DNA from: Aralia elata
Lineage: Eukaryota > Streptophyta > Magnoliopsida > Apiales > Araliaceae
Assembly (NCBI GenBank): GCA_034770075.1
Contig: CM068382.1
Location: forward strand, 15,341,929 to 15,405,928
Direction of reading: 5' to 3'
DNA: 64,000 nucleotides
Shown here: positions 49,020 to 61,916 of the stretch, piece by piece
How positions within the stretch are numbered: the first letter of the stretch is position 1
Layout: each line of letters opens with the position of its first letter
Position numbers and translations under genes: made by a program
The notes under the pieces: generated by a model
Seen by the model: the letters and a program-made list of their open reading frames with translations, nothing else
What the model was told of the DNA's origin: nothing
The model's database searches: none

Positions 49020-51488
49020 TAAAGCTTGTAATTTACGATCTTAAAAGACTAAATAAAGGTTAAGATTTAAAACCTAATTTTGGTGAATAAAAAACCTAAG
49101 AAATAACAATTCGGGTATAATACGAGGTATAATTACAGGAGTAGATATTTTTATTGACGAGCTAGGAAGATATTTTCATTAATTTGAGAAGTTTGCAAGA
49201 TATTTTTCAATGACAGAGTTGAGAAGATATTTTCAATTGACGAGCTTGGTAAGATATTTTCATTTAACGAGCTTGTAAGATATTTTCATTGACAAGATTG
49301 GAAGATATTTTTATTGACGAGCTCGGTAGAATATTTTCATTGACAGAACTTGGAAGATATTTTCATTGACGCAGAGTTTGGATAATTATTTTGCTCACAG
49401 ACCATTTTGCCTTAGGTCTTAAATGAAAATAAATAGGAAGCCAAACACATTTGCATTATTCCCTACGAATTTAGAAGAAGCTTGAGATTAAAAATCTAGC
49501 CAAAGTCTTGCAATAGATCAAAAAGTTTTAGAGCTAAGCACTTCAAGAGATAAAATAAATCATGTTTTTATTTCCTAGTTTATGTTCTTGGGTAGAATTC
49601 ATGAAATAATGCATGTTTAAGGTTTAATGATTATGTAATACAATGTTTATTTGAGTCATAAAAAAATGGTAAGTCTAGCTAATTAATGCAATGAAGCATC
49701 AAGGTTTGGGGCAATCTAAGCAAGGACTTATGAAAGCTCCGTTTATTTCATTAAGTTATTGTGAGAGGTTTGTAGCTTCATATGTTTAGATTTGATCATG
49801 AAATGAATATCCAAGTTGTAGAGGGGGAAGTTATGGAAAGAACGAAGAAAAAAGAAATCCAATCAAAAATTCCTTAAAATGAATTTGTTTATGAATTAAA
49901 TAAGACGAGTCAAGGTCAAGTCTGAAATTGATTCTGCTAATGAACAAGTACATGGGTTTGTTTCTTCGGACCTTTTTTGAATTCGAGAATTTTTGGTGGC
50001 TCGTACCACTTATACGAGTAGTTAGACCCATGTGATATACCATAAGTCACATGTGTCCCAAAGATGGACCAATTTCGAGTTTGATATGAATTAGTTTATG
50101 AATTAAATAAAGTTTTTATAACCGGTTTATCCGTAAAAGTTAAAAATACAAAGTTAGTGACATGGGTTCAAGGCTAGTTTAAAAAGAAAGTGGAATCAAA
50201 GTAAGGGAAGTTCATATTGTGAGTAAATTTTTATGTCGAACCTCCTTACGTATGTAGGTTGGAATGAGAAACGCAAAAATTAAACCGTTAAACATAGAAG
50301 ATGGTAATCAAACAAGTTCTTATTGCACCTTGTACTACGATATATTCAAATTGTTTAGCAAATGTCATTATAACTGTAAATTTTTTTGTTGTTAAAAGTT
50401 ATTTGTCATTTGGATTCAGGTTTTAAATCATCGAGAATTAAGCTATTCCAATTGGGAATATGTTTATTCGGTGAAATATTAAATTGGTTATAATTCTTTA
50501 TTTGAGCTTAAATTATTTTGTCAAACCAAATTGTTTGAGGCGATAATCTCTGTAATATTAAGTAAATTGAGTTGAACAACCCCATATTCATGGGGAAATT
50601 AATGATGTGTCAAAAAAATCGACTTTTTTATACTGTTGAAAACGAAAGTTGTCTTGTATAGCTAGTGGTTAATGCATAACATAAACATTATTAAGTTGTT
50701 CCCCTTTATAATATCTTATAGAGCTTCTAAGTTTTTATGACTGACGAATGGCATGGGTTTTAAGTTTTATGACTGACGAACAGATTTCTTGGTTTAATAA
50801 CCATACCAGTTTTACTATTATGAATAATTGTTAATATCTTTTGTCAAACTAATCATCCCTTTTAATTAGAGAAGTGTGAGTTCTCTTATATGTTATGTGT
50901 TTTAGACTTTCTGGGGCTATTATTATACTCATTTCTTGCAAATAATTTTCATTTGCAGTTAAGGAGGTAATTATCAGCCGAGTCTGGACAGTAAAACGAA
51001 AAAAGTTAAAGAAGAGGTAGTTTAGGTCCTGAGACATATGTTTATTATCTTGTAGTATGATGTAAAGTTGTAATAACTTTAGGAAATAGAATTAAAGGAA
51101 AGCCGGGCATTTGTAATATATCTTATATCAATGATATTGACGAAGGATTTTTATAGAAATGTATTGTGCAACTTTACATTTAAATTAGTAGATGTTGAAA
51201 TCATTTAACTATGCTAGATTAACATTATTTGGAGAATATCTAAAAAAGTTTTTGACGAGGAAAAAGTTAGTCCTAATTGAGCATACGTTTAAGTCCCCTC
51301 TTTTTTTCTTCTGAGAATTGTCTGGTTGCTAGTATTGCAAGTCTTGGATAGATTAACGAAGAAGAAGTTAAGATAAAGGATGATTAACGTTGTTGTATAA
51401 TATTCATATATCTCCCAAAAGGATTTAGTAGTGTTGGAGTGAGCTGCCAATATCCCCGCTGTGGAGAGCAGGTTTTGGGGGCGTCTCA
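49020..51488 (+). mobile_element. LTR-like repeat copy A (probable solo LTR of a Tekay/Del-like chromovirus)
   Basis: Shares ordered similarity with 61917-63175: TTAAAGCTTGTAATT at the 5' side, the GATATTTTCATTGACGAGCT repeat array, GACCATTTTGCCTTA, a TATA-like AAATAAATAGG (~49427), then GAAGCTTGAG, TTGAGTTGAAC, the ATGTAAAGTTGTAAT block (~51060), ATGCTAGATTAACATTATT and CTGAGAATTGTCTGGTTG. The 3' end, GGTTTTGGGGGCGTCTCA, resembles the GGGGCGT(G)ACA termini of plant Tekay/Del LTRs. No primer-binding site follows and there is no gag-pol nearby, so it is best read as a solo LTR. The family assignment is from memory of end motifs. Confidence 0.55.
49139..49385. repeat. Tandem array of nine ~26-bp units inside LTR copy A
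   Basis: Consensus GATATTTTCATTGACGAGCT followed by TGGAA, repeated about nine times with point changes and 1-3 bp indels. It ends about 40 bp before the TATA-like box, the place where LTR enhancer repeats usually sit. Confidence 0.8.
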
Positions 51489-51862
51489 TGAACCGGTTTG
51501 ACCACCAGTCATAACCGATGGTTCAACTGGGTAAAAATCGATTAAGTTGATCAAAAATAAACTGGGTTCTCTATTATTTTTTTAATATTTTTTTTTGTAC
51601 CAACAATTTTTTTTAATATTAAAATTAAAACACACTTTTAGTAATGTTGTAAATTAATCTTTATTAATGTTTTAGTTTCATAAAAAAACGAGAATTTTTA
51701 AGAATTTGATTAATTATTAATAATATATATTTTTTATATATTTATGACGTCACCAACCGGTTCAATAACGGTTCCAACTACTGGGTTTGGAACCAAATGA
51801 ACCTAACAATCCAACCTACAACCTTTTCTTTCCGATTCCGATTAACCCGATTCTGAGTTTTT
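51489..51862. repeat. Inverted TGAACCGGTT-type repeat next to LTR copy A
   Basis: The left part starts TGAACCGGTTTGACCACC. In the right part the reverse complement reads TTGAACCGGTTGGTGACG, with GGTTC-type words on both sides and an AT-rich middle. It may be a small hAT-like element or its remains; the edges are uncertain. Confidence 0.4.
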
Positions 51863-54804
51863 TGAAAAACGCATGCATTGCCTTAAAAGTTTGTCCAGTT
51901 TGAACGTACGACGGTAAATTAAGACTAAGATTTACAACCCTTATTTTACAAACCTAATTCATTCACAAACAAAGGGGCCTGACTTCGCCTAGTTTTTTCT
52001 TACAACCAAACTTTGCTTAGTTTAATAGAACGTGGTTGGTGATAATAATTAATTTTTTCTAAATGAGACCATTGCACGTTATGCTAACCCATTGGACTTT
52101 AATCAGCACTTAAGTTATCACTACTTTCTTGAACGCATCCCACACCAGAAAAAACGCCAGAGGGGTCCGATTAATTTTGTTGGAGTTAACATAAGTAAAA
52201 TTTAATAATTAACTAAAAAAAAACAAATTTTATTACTCAAATTGTAAAAAAAAAAAATCGTAAAAAAGGCCATTGAATACCGACATTTCACTTCCAACCT
52301 GGGATATTGTTTTTTGTTATATTCCCAAAAATTTAAAGGACCTCAAAAAAATTTCAATATCCATCGCGCATGTTCAATACATGGCTGCTGGCTAGCCAGC
52401 AGTTGTCCGTACAGAACAACATTTAGAGTTTCAATCTTGTTGACTTTGGTAACATGCCCAGCTAGTTTCACAAGAACCCTTGATGGGATAAGACGCAGTT
52501 GGAAAACTTGGAAATTGAAACAAGTAATACTGTAATCTTCTTGTAACGAGCGTTATGACGAAAGGGTGGCGTTGTGCTTGCTTTGTTTGAATAATAATTT
52601 TTTTTCTCTTAAACTAAACTCTTGAAATACAATCGTCAATTTTTTAAAATATTAAATAAAATACATAAATTCAGATTATTTTTTAATATAAGAACTACGA
52701 AATGAACAAGCTGGTTTATAAATTAAAATTATATCTAAATTTAAATATAATTTATCTTTCCAAATAAATTACACAACCCTAAAAAAAAGTCTCATGAACA
52801 AAAAGCAATATCCAAACGGAGAAAGCAAAATCTTCCAAGAAGGTAATAATGAAATTACCCTTGACAAAAGAGGAAAGAATCAATTTATTTAATAAAAAAA
52901 ACAAGTCCTCGTAAAAAGAAAAAAACAAAACTCAAGAAAAATAATTTATTAAATCAAAATAAAATAAAATCTGGGAGAGGGTATCTCTGAAAATAAAGCT
53001 CTCCCCCTAAATGGCTAAATCTAAAATGAAGGGCTACAGTTGTTTTTACTAGAGAGAAAAGAAATTAAAGAAAGGAAAAAAAAGAATCGAAGAAGAAGTG
53101 ATATAATGTTGGGTCATGAAAAACTAACTTCTAGAATACTCAGATTATGTGATCAAGCATGCATTATTCACTATTATTTAAGTTGATCATGTATCAACAT
53201 GTATTGCATGTAGCAATTAAAATTAATCGTGAGATTGATATACACAAAAAAACTCATGGAATTAGTTTGAAGGATAAAATAAAACACACAACAACGAATT
53301 AAAATTTTTAAAAAAAAAAACAAAATAATAAGGTTGTTAATAATATTTCAGAATAAAAATAAAAAAATTGATATATTATTAAAGAAAATGTGTATTCCAA
53401 TAATATTTGTATAATTGTTTTCTAGCAAAAAGTTATTACTTTAAAAATATGTATTTTTTATTACAACAACATGAGACAATCAATTTCAGGGATTCGGTTA
53501 GAGTAAAGTTAACATCACACTTCATTTTTAGTAAGTTCCATATAATTTTTCATTATATTGAGTAAATATAAAAAATGTTTGCATTAAACAATTGTAATAA
53601 AAACTTTATAGAACTTTATCAATACAAATTTTTTTTCTATATCCAATTTAAATAACTAGAACTTATAACAACTGTCCTAGAGTGAAATTTGGTGTCGCAG
53701 CCCAACTTCACCCTAACTGAATTCCAAGTTATGTACTCTCCTCCTCTGTCCAATGTAATGTATAAGTAATGTATAATCAATATCAAGCAATACTTATTTC
53801 ATTATTAAAAAATTATAATTAAATAACTCTAACATTATACTTTATGGCCTGAAAATAATATAATCAGTATGAGACGTGGATAACAACTGGGCGAATATGA
53901 TGGAAGATTTAGTCTCAGACTTAGGTATCATGATGTATGCAAGTCCATTTCTGTTGTCATATGATTTGGTAACATCCCGCTATCCATAAATATTATTGTA
54001 TTTAGCTAATTATTATTTATTTAATATATAATTTCAAGTACAATATATAGGATTGAAACATAAACTGAAATAAGAAGAAATGGAAATTTTGGTATAGAAG
54101 TCAAAAAAATGAAAAATAAGGCATCTTACAATTTTATATGTACATTTTTTTGTAAAGAATTAAGTGTATAATTAAAGTTAGTAAATATTTCAACCATATA
54201 AATACAATACTTCAAATGTAATACATTACTATACGTTCGCAAACTCAGTATAAAACATTGGCAGATTTACATAACGGACTCCAAAAAAATCAGCGGAAAC
54301 AACAATTGAACCATCCACGTTAGTAGATTCCGTTATAGATCTAGAACCCATGCAGAGAAAGAGAGAGAAGAAAAAAACAAGCATAACTTGTCTGCTGCAT
54401 GCTGGCGCTAGCTAGCTAGCTAAGCTTATGTCTCTCTCCGGTCCGACGTCCTGGATTTGGGTACAACCGCCTACATCCACCCGCCCCAACTAAGCTAAAA
54501 TCTCAAAACAAATTAACTGGTTAATTTCCATGCAGGCCCGTCATCACTCACTAACCCCATGTGAATACTGTAATGTTTGTCCTCTTTTCCTTCTCGTAAC
54601 ATTTAACACCATCAAAATTGGACAATTCTTTCATATACATTTGCATCCGTAACTTGTCAACTATTGGTGTGTTTTCCCTTCTATAATATATAAAACCACC
54701 ATGCACTTGCAAAAGTGGAGTACTTGCTCCTTTATCCCAAACTTAATTAAAAATATTTCTGTCCCAAAAACATGGTGCCTGGACTTACACAAACCAAAAC
54801 CAAA
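51863..54804. other. Intergenic region before the first DOG1-like gene
   Basis: AT-rich, with no gene recognised. The frame at 52314-52535 has no family motif. GCTA repeats lie at about 54408-54423, and plausible promoter sequence for the DOG1-like gene lies in the last few hundred bases. Confidence 0.5.
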
Positions 54805-55524
54805 ATGGTAACACCATTAACCATATTACAAAAATTCAATAACTTTCTTCAATGGCTGGCTAATTCGTCCATAGAAAATTACCTCCACTCAGCTTCTTCT
54901 TCTCAATTTATGTAAAACCCACTGAATTAGAACAACAAAATGATTACTCGGCCTCACTGAGTTAATTGTCCGAGTCATGGCTCACTACAACGAGTACTAC
55001 GAAGTCCAAGTCCCGAATCGCCCACGCAGACATTTTCATCGTCTTTTCCCCCGCCCTGGCTCAGCTCCTTCGAGAGTACTTTCCTCTGGGTAGCCGGCTT
55101 CAAGCCGGGGCTCGCGTTCCGGCTCGTCAAAAATTCTGTTCTGGACTTGACCCAAGACCAAGCGCAGAGACTGGAGAGGCTCGCGGAGGAGACGGCGGCG
55201 GAGGAGAAGGAGTTGGCGGAGGAGCTGGCGAGGATTCAGGAGGAGGTGGCGGCGCCGCCCCCATGTTGGCGGTGGCGAGGCGGATGGGGCTGGGGGAGAA
55301 TAATGAGGAGGCGGCGGGGTAAAAGGAGGCAGCGGTGGAGAGGTTGGGGTCGGAGATGGAGGATATGGTGGGCTGTGGCGATATGTTGAGGAGTAGTACG
55401 GTGGAGAAGGTGATTGAGATATTGAATTTGGGACAGAAGGTTAGGTTTTTGGCGGCGGTGGCTCAGGTTTCACCGCCGGATTAGGGAATGGGGCTTGCGG
55501 CAAGATGCTGCTGCCGCTGCCTGA
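54805..55524 (+). pseudogene. DOG1-like (DOGL4-type) gene, copy 1, frame-broken
   Basis: In shifting frames the plus strand encodes ITFFNGWLIR, ENYLHSASSS, VMAHYNEYYE, KSRIAHADIFIVFSP, FLWVAGFKPGLAFRLVKNSV, LDLTQDQAQRLERLAEE, ELARIQEEVAAPP, MLAVARRMGL, KEAAVERLGSEMEDMV, DMLRSSTVEKVIEIL, RFLAAVAQ and IREWGLRQDAAAAA, then TGA at 55522-55524. This is the DOG1 domain order (helical seed-dormancy and heme-binding family, also found in TGA factors), without a bZIP. Most breaks are one extra base: near 55008, 55056, 55261 and 55470. An in-frame TAA at 55320-55322 is not explained that way. The start near 54805 is uncertain. The second copy 5 kb downstream on the same strand indicates tandem duplication. 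Confidence 0.8.
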
Positions 55525-57052
55525 GGGGCGTAATGCTTAATTTTGTTGCCCGTTTCAAATTTAATTATATGAGGCAAATTTCACTTCATGGATCTTAATT
55601 TGTTTTGGGTCTATTAATAATCGTAAGAAATATAAAACTATACAAAACACAAATGATTTTAAATCTAAATTTTTTCGCTCAATTTATTAAATCATTCAGA
55701 CCGTCCAAAATTTCAGATAAATCTAACCATTTGTTCCTTTGTTCATAGTACCGCACGAGGAGACACTACGAGCGATACTAGTTTAAACTGTATAGAGCTA
55801 AAAAAAAATAAGGGATGTAAGCAAGTTAAATAATGAGAAGTTTTTTTTCCACGTCTATTTAGTTTTTTCTTCGAAATTTTAAATAAGGGATGTTAAGACG
55901 GGTATGTTTCTCTTTTATTGTTGGATTTTTGTCTGTCATTTTTAATTGGAATAGGATAAATAACTAGATATAATTTAATTAATTTAGAGTGCTGATTTGT
56001 GTACGCTTTTTAAAGTGATAATTGCAAACCTAAATATGTTAAAGAAACTATGTTAACTTTACTATACTTAAAATAAATTAATCATTTATCTTCTTTAGGT
56101 TCATATTTGTTTATAAAAGGCACGATTGAGATTGGATATTAGAGTATTTTTTTTAATTTAACATTACTTCGAACTATTATAATCTTTTGACGAGAAGACT
56201 ATTAATCCCTTAATGTAAGATTATTAGTCTCATAAAACTATTTGATAGCTTAAAATGGGAAGATTATTAATTTAACATTCATTATGTGATTATATAAATT
56301 TCCTTATAAATAACTTTAGGGATGATAAAAAATAACTAATAAAATTATTTAAAAGACTATTAATTCTTTATTATAAAATAAAATAATTCAAAATAATATT
56401 AAATTAAGATAAATAATTTAAGACCAAACATTTTTTTTCAAACAAATCGTAACCTAAGTATTGCCTCTTTAATTTAGTTGTGTGAGCCGATATATATTGT
56501 GCTTCATTTTAGAGCCTATTTGCCAAGTGGAACTGCGCAAAAGAAGCTTTTATACTCTTGCGCTCCATAAAATAGTATTTATGGGGAAAAAATATTTCAT
56601 AAAAAAAAGTTTTCATTTTGTTAATAATAAATAAAACGAGATAATATCTTTAAATTTAACATTACAGTTTCATTATCATGCGATCATCAATGATTAAGAA
56701 ATTATTGAACTATTAAAATAACATATTATTTTTAATTTTTATTTTTTTGCATTGATATCGTTGAAATTTTCATATATTTGTCAAAAATTTCTTAAATTTA
56801 GACGAAATTCTAGATTACACGTCAGTTTGTATGATCAAAATTTTGAACGTTCTAATAACTATTTAAAAATTTAATAATTTTGGTGAAAAAAAAATTATTA
56901 TAAAACTTCACATCATAAGTATTGTAATTAGTTTAGATCAAAAATTTGAAGGAAAAAGAAATAAAATCTAAAATTAATTTGTAGGATTGTTTTATAAGTT
57001 TTTTGACATTATTTTTTATTTTTTATTTTTGAAGGTTAGTCCTAGAAAGGGG
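55525..57052. other. Intergenic AT-rich sequence
   Basis: No gene recognised; homopolymer and AT-rich sequence between DOG1-like copy 1 and the RNase H remnant. Confidence 0.5.
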
Positions 57053-57560
57053 CTAAGAAATTTTATTAGGAATCATCGTCCTTGTCAAACAAAAGGAAAT
57101 ACATAGGATGTGCATCATCCAACCCAAAACATAGGACAAATTAAAATTTTTTGGTACCTGAGCTAAACCCGTTAATCCATAAGTTGACAATTCTTCAATA
57201 ACAATCCCCAGATAAGACTCGTCCAAACGTTTACCCCCAAGATCATCAATAACACGCCTGCAATCACTATCAAAAATGGCATTAGAGAAACCAATATTAC
57301 TAATAGTGAAAAGCATGGCTAGACAAAGCTTCCGCACACATGACGGACATATTCCCATAAATCTTCTCAACACCAGTCCCTCGTGTCAAACCAGCAGAGT
57401 CCCTTATAATAAAGCCAATACCAACAAATCCATACCACGGACCGAGGCATCACAGTTGACCTTAACCTTATCCATAGGCGGTTTAGTACTCCAGCACATT
57501 ACATTTGAGCTTGAGCTGGAGCTGGGGAAGTAATGGGCTTTGCAAAGATTAAAATTACTC
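57053..57560 (-). pseudogene. RNase H-like domain remnant (RVT_3 type, probably from a LINE or domesticated copy)
   Basis: On the minus strand WSTKPPMDKVKVNCDASVRG leads, after a frame change, into GFVGIGFIIRDSAG and RGTGVEKIYGNMSVMCAEAL. After a second change it continues LAMLFTISNIGFSNAIFDSD, CRRVIDDLGG and a C-terminal stretch ending at 57053. The VNCDAS aspartate, the AEA glutamate and the DSDC aspartate fall in the order of the RNase H catalytic D-E-D triad, and RGTG is a variant of the usual G-type strand motif. Plants carry many stand-alone genes and LINE tails with this domain. Two frame breaks (near 57420 and 57310) prevent one continuous product. No reverse transcriptase domain is visible next to it. 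Confidence 0.65.
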
Positions 57561-57602
57561 CATGTTTTAAAAGTATAGAAAATTAAATTCATTTTCATTG
57601 TG

Positions 57603-57607
<5 letters not shown>

Positions 57608-57650
<43 letters not shown>
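57608..57650. repeat. (TA)n microsatellite
   Basis: About 21 uninterrupted TA units, just upstream of the RNase H remnant. Confidence 0.9.
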
Positions 57651-57652
<2 letters not shown>

Positions 57653-60017
57653 TTTTAAATAATGTGTTTCTTTGATTTTTTTGGGTTAACTTGACCCTGA
57701 AGTATGTACCTTTTTGTATTTGGTATTTTGAAATTTAAAAACTCTCATCCTGCTACCAAAGTACTGTTAAGTAACCATAACTGACCCTCATGTTATTTCC
57801 GACAAGAAAAGTAATTAAAATTGTCATGTGTTCCGGTAGAGAGAATATAAGTATAGTTTGACCGTATATTTATACATTTGACCATATAAAATAAATTTAA
57901 AATCAAGTTAATACATTCATACTCCCTAATACAAATCACTATATACGTTTTGACCATAAAAAATACACGTAAATAAGAACATATTAAAAGGAAACCAAAT
58001 AAAAAAAATAAAAGTAAAACAAAAACTAATTGAAGAATAAAATTGATAGAAAACAAATAATAAGAACAATAAACCCGGATCTAAAAACAAAAATAAAAAA
58101 ATTCATCCCAAATTTTTCATACTTCATCTTTTGCCTCCTCTCTTCTCTCTCTAGAAACTAAAAGAACAAAGACATCCTAAATTCACTACTTGAACAAATG
58201 TTATTATATAAAATTCCAAATTCATAAATGTTATCAAATTTTAAAAAAATAGATGCCAAATTCAAGGACCCAAATAGAGAAGGAGAGAGAATCAAACTTT
58301 CATATCTTTTTTCAGAGGCATGCTTCCTCTAATCTGAAATTTCACAAATTGAGATTCAAAATCATCATCTCCAACTTTAAATTTTTTGTAGTATATAAAA
58401 ACTTTTAAGACCCATTTGACTTCTCTCTCTAAAATCTTTCCATCTTGCCTTCATCACCAATTTCTACTAGGAAGAATACAACTCATATACATATATTAAT
58501 CTTCACTTGCAACCATTATGAATCTTAAAAATCTCAAACCAAAAATTTCAATCATTCACCATCTTCAAATTTTTCTCCAAAACCTCAAAACTCAAAAATC
58601 CAAAATTAAATTAAACCCATAAATTGAAAGCTCAAAATACCCAGATTCAAAATCATCAAATTCATAAATAAATAAAAAAAAGAGAGATAGAAGAAGGAAA
58701 AAGTCTTCATCGTCTCTAACGTGGGCTAGATCTAAAAAATATTGCTACCAAACTTCATTTTCGTGTGCTGCGGCGCCGCCTTCAGCACGTCGATGCTATT
58801 ATATTGTACCAGGTGATCGAAAACTCCTTTGTGGATATATATATTTACATATGCATATGTATAGCAGATAGACAAACGATTTGGGATACCAAATCTAAAT
58901 CTAGATCCATCCTTTTGAAAAGTGTTTTTTGAGTTTGCTTGCAATTTTTGATTGCTAATAAGAAAAATGTGAGGATGGTTTTAACTGGCCTATAATAGAT
59001 TGAAGAAATATCCCAAAATTTGGTATTGTTCATTCGAAATAGAACGGTTTCAAATTGGGGTTTTCTAGTTTTAATTAATATGTTAGATTATGCTACTTTA
59101 TTGTATTACCCTTTTTAAAATAAAATTGCAGTCAATTATTTTATTTTGATTAGTTAATTGACTAGTTATTTTACTTTGATTAAGTAGTCGGGTTAATAAA
59201 TTCATTTGACATTATTTAGTTGTGTTAATTTTTTTTATATATTTTATTTGAGCTAATTAGATGTGTTAAGTATTTTATACGTATCAATTAATTGGTTGGG
59301 TTAATCATTTGAATTGTCATTTTTTTCCACTTTGTATTGATTTTGTATTTATTTCATATTTGCACTATTTTAATAGGTCAACTACGATCATATACGGTCA
59401 ATATTTTATTTCATGTGGGGATATGTGACTATTTTTCGATCAAAAATATAATCGAAACTTTAAAAAGGGTTCATCATAATTAGTTAAATAGTTATTTTGG
59501 GTAACGGGTTGAAAACTTTTAAAGTTTGAAATACCAAGTGCAAAAAGGTTCATAGTTCGGAGATGCAGTTAACCCTTGATTTTTCCTCCTGGGACAACAC
59601 CGAACTGAACAGACAGAAGAGCTAGAGGCAGAAAAACCAAGAAAAGAAACAAAAAGGATCTCTCACTTCCCAGCTTTGTAAAGCACATGCACTTTCTTTG
59701 ATGTTTTGTGTTATTAGTGTATGGCACGTGATGTTTTTCGTGATTTCTACTGTTATTATTAGGGCCAGGCACGTGAAGCCAAACCTAGCTGTACCCTCCC
59801 CCTCCTGCTCAACCAATGGCATTCTACAATTTGATATTCCCTCCTAAAACAAAAATCCAAAAAAAAATCCTTCCGGATTCTTTACTGGCCTAAGTTGGTT
59901 TTAACTAATTCTCCTCCGTCCTTCATCCCAACTATATATATATATAACTTTGCAAACTTTATCGATATTAACTAGCTCTATTTATCAATCTATTTTCTCA
60001 TTTTAATCAGTTCAAAA
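57651..60017. other. Intergenic region before the second DOG1-like gene
   Basis: No gene recognised; AT-rich with repeated AAATTCA/CAAAATC phrases between 58080 and 58640. A (TA)n stretch at 59934-59944 sits about 75-85 bp before the likely start region of DOG1-like copy 2 and could act as its TATA box. Confidence 0.5.
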
Positions 60018-60752
60018 ATGACCAAGATTATCGAAAACCAAACAAAACAAAAATATTGTTACTGAATTCATTTGATACTTTTTTTCATGGCTGGTTGATT
60101 AGGCAAGAAAATTACCTCCAAGAACTCCTCCAAATGGACCAAATCCAATCATCAGAACAGAACCGCAACAGCCAAGAAATTGATGAGCCCAAGTGTAAAG
60201 AGCTAACGAACAGAGTCATGGCTCATTACGGTGAGTACTAACGAAACCAAGTCAAGAATTGGTAGTGACAATGTGTTCCTTTTGTTTTCGCCTACGTGGT
60301 TAAGTTCTTTGGAGCTTTCCTTTCTTTGGGTTGCTGGGTTCAAGCCGTCCCTCGTGTTCCGGCTTGTAAACGACTCGGTTTTGGATCTGACCAAGGAGCA
60401 AGCACAGAGAATGCATGTGGTTATGGCGGAGACAAAGAAGAAAGAAAAGGAATTGGCCAAAAAGTTGGCATGTATTCAGGAGGATGTGGCGGCGCCACCC
60501 ATGATGGCGTTGGTGAGGCGGATGGGGACAGGGGACAAGGACTCGGCAGTGGAGAGGCTGAGGCTGCCGATGGAGGAATTGGTGGGAAATGCCGATATGC
60601 TGAGAAGCACCACGGTGGGGAAGGTTTATGGAGATTTTGAGCTCGCTGCTCAGGTGGTGAAGTTCTTGGTTGCTGCTGCTCAGCTTCAGCTCAGAATTCG
60701 AGCATTGGGGATTCAGAGAGATGTTGATCAGGGTGGAGAATTTAACCTATGA
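60018..60752 (+). pseudogene. DOG1-like (DOGL4-type) gene, copy 2, one clear frame break near the N-terminal third
   Basis: The first frame reads NSFDTFFHGWLIRQENYLQE and continues to VMAHYGEY. One extra A at about 60241 creates a TAA. The next frame then runs uninterrupted as ETKSRIGSDNVFLLFSP, TWLSSLELSFLWVAGFKP, LVFRLVNDSVLDLTKEQAQR, KKKEKELAKKLACIQEDVAA, DMLRSTTVGKVYG and VVKFLVAAAQLQLRIRALG, ending at 60752. Domain order and length (about 225 residues) match DOG1-like plant proteins, which affect seed dormancy and gene expression in Arabidopsis. The start ATG at 60018 is out of frame with the SFDTFF segment, so a second error or a different start is needed. Of the two copies this is the better preserved and may well be functional. 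Confidence 0.82.
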
Positions 60753-61916
60753 GTTAAGGTTTATAAGCTGTGTGTATCGCTTTTTGGAGCCCCGAGAAAT
60801 TAAACGCTTGTAAAATATGAGTACTATCTAATTTTTGCTAGAGGGGTATCTTAGTTTTGGTCTTTATTTGGCTTTTTATATTAGTTCCACGTAGTTTAAA
60901 TGGCTCTGCCATAATATTGTATGCAGTGTGTTTTTTTTTTTTTCCTGACGAGGGAAATAGCTCTGTCTGTAGGACTTGTGCAGGAAGCAGACCGATTAGT
61001 GCAGAGACCCAGGCTCTTATCCTACCCTTTTGCTGGCTTCTGATGCAGACAGCCTTAAGTTTTGTTTGTTTTTATTAAGCCTTCATTGTAGCTATATATA
61101 GAAGCATTTTAAGTTTGTTTTGATATTAAGAGTACGACTGCTTGTTTTATGTACGTAGTATGCTAAAAGTGCCTAGGATAGCTGTGTCTGATGCCCCTCA
61201 TATTTTGCCCACGAGACTCTAGGTAAGAACAATCTAATATCTGTCTATAGTGCAGTTTCTTTTCAACTAAAAAGTGAGAAAAATTAAAATAAGAGATTAC
61301 CCAAAAAATTATAAAAGAAAAAAAACTAGAACAAGAAGTGCAGAAGAAAGAGTCAAACTGAACAAACCCGAATACCCAATACCCCATGGAGCTACCTGTT
61401 TCCGGTTTTGTTAACTTAAAGCAATACAATCCTGACAACCCTATACACGAGTAAACTCAGTTTATTACTACCCTAACAAATATATATACGTGTATATCCA
61501 AGCCATCGCCACCATCACCACCCACAAGTCTGTCACTAGACCAACAAGGCAACAACTATCATGCTCTCAAAGTTAAAACCATCAAAAATCACATCTATAA
61601 AATCCAACTCTAATTTCTAGCCATAATGGCCCTCTTCACAACCAAACTAACACTCTTACCCACAACCACCAGACAAACAACCCACTCGCCAATTTTACCT
61701 ACAACCCATCGCCAGCCACCACCACATGAATCACTTCTTCTTGCCATCAAATTCTTTCACCAAACCAATGAATAAGTTTATATCAACAGCCCACTACCAA
61801 CAAAACTAAACTCCATAACCCATAGTCAAATACAACCTAAACCAGATACTAGAAGACATCCTACTCCTCAAATATTGATTACATAAATTTGTGTGTGGTT
61901 GCATGAGATGATAACC
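60753..61916. other. Intergenic sequence
   Basis: No gene recognised. The frames at 60857 (+) and 61163 (-) show no family motifs. The CCACC-rich stretch at about 61500-61740 is low-complexity. Confidence 0.5.

Noticed and set aside
54966..55389. Gly-rich protein frames
   Set aside because: Off-frame readings of GC-rich DOG1-like coding sequence.
59569..59822. Two overlapping minus-strand frames upstream of DOG1-like copy 2
   Set aside because: No family resemblance, and they overlap each other in different frames; probably promoter sequence.
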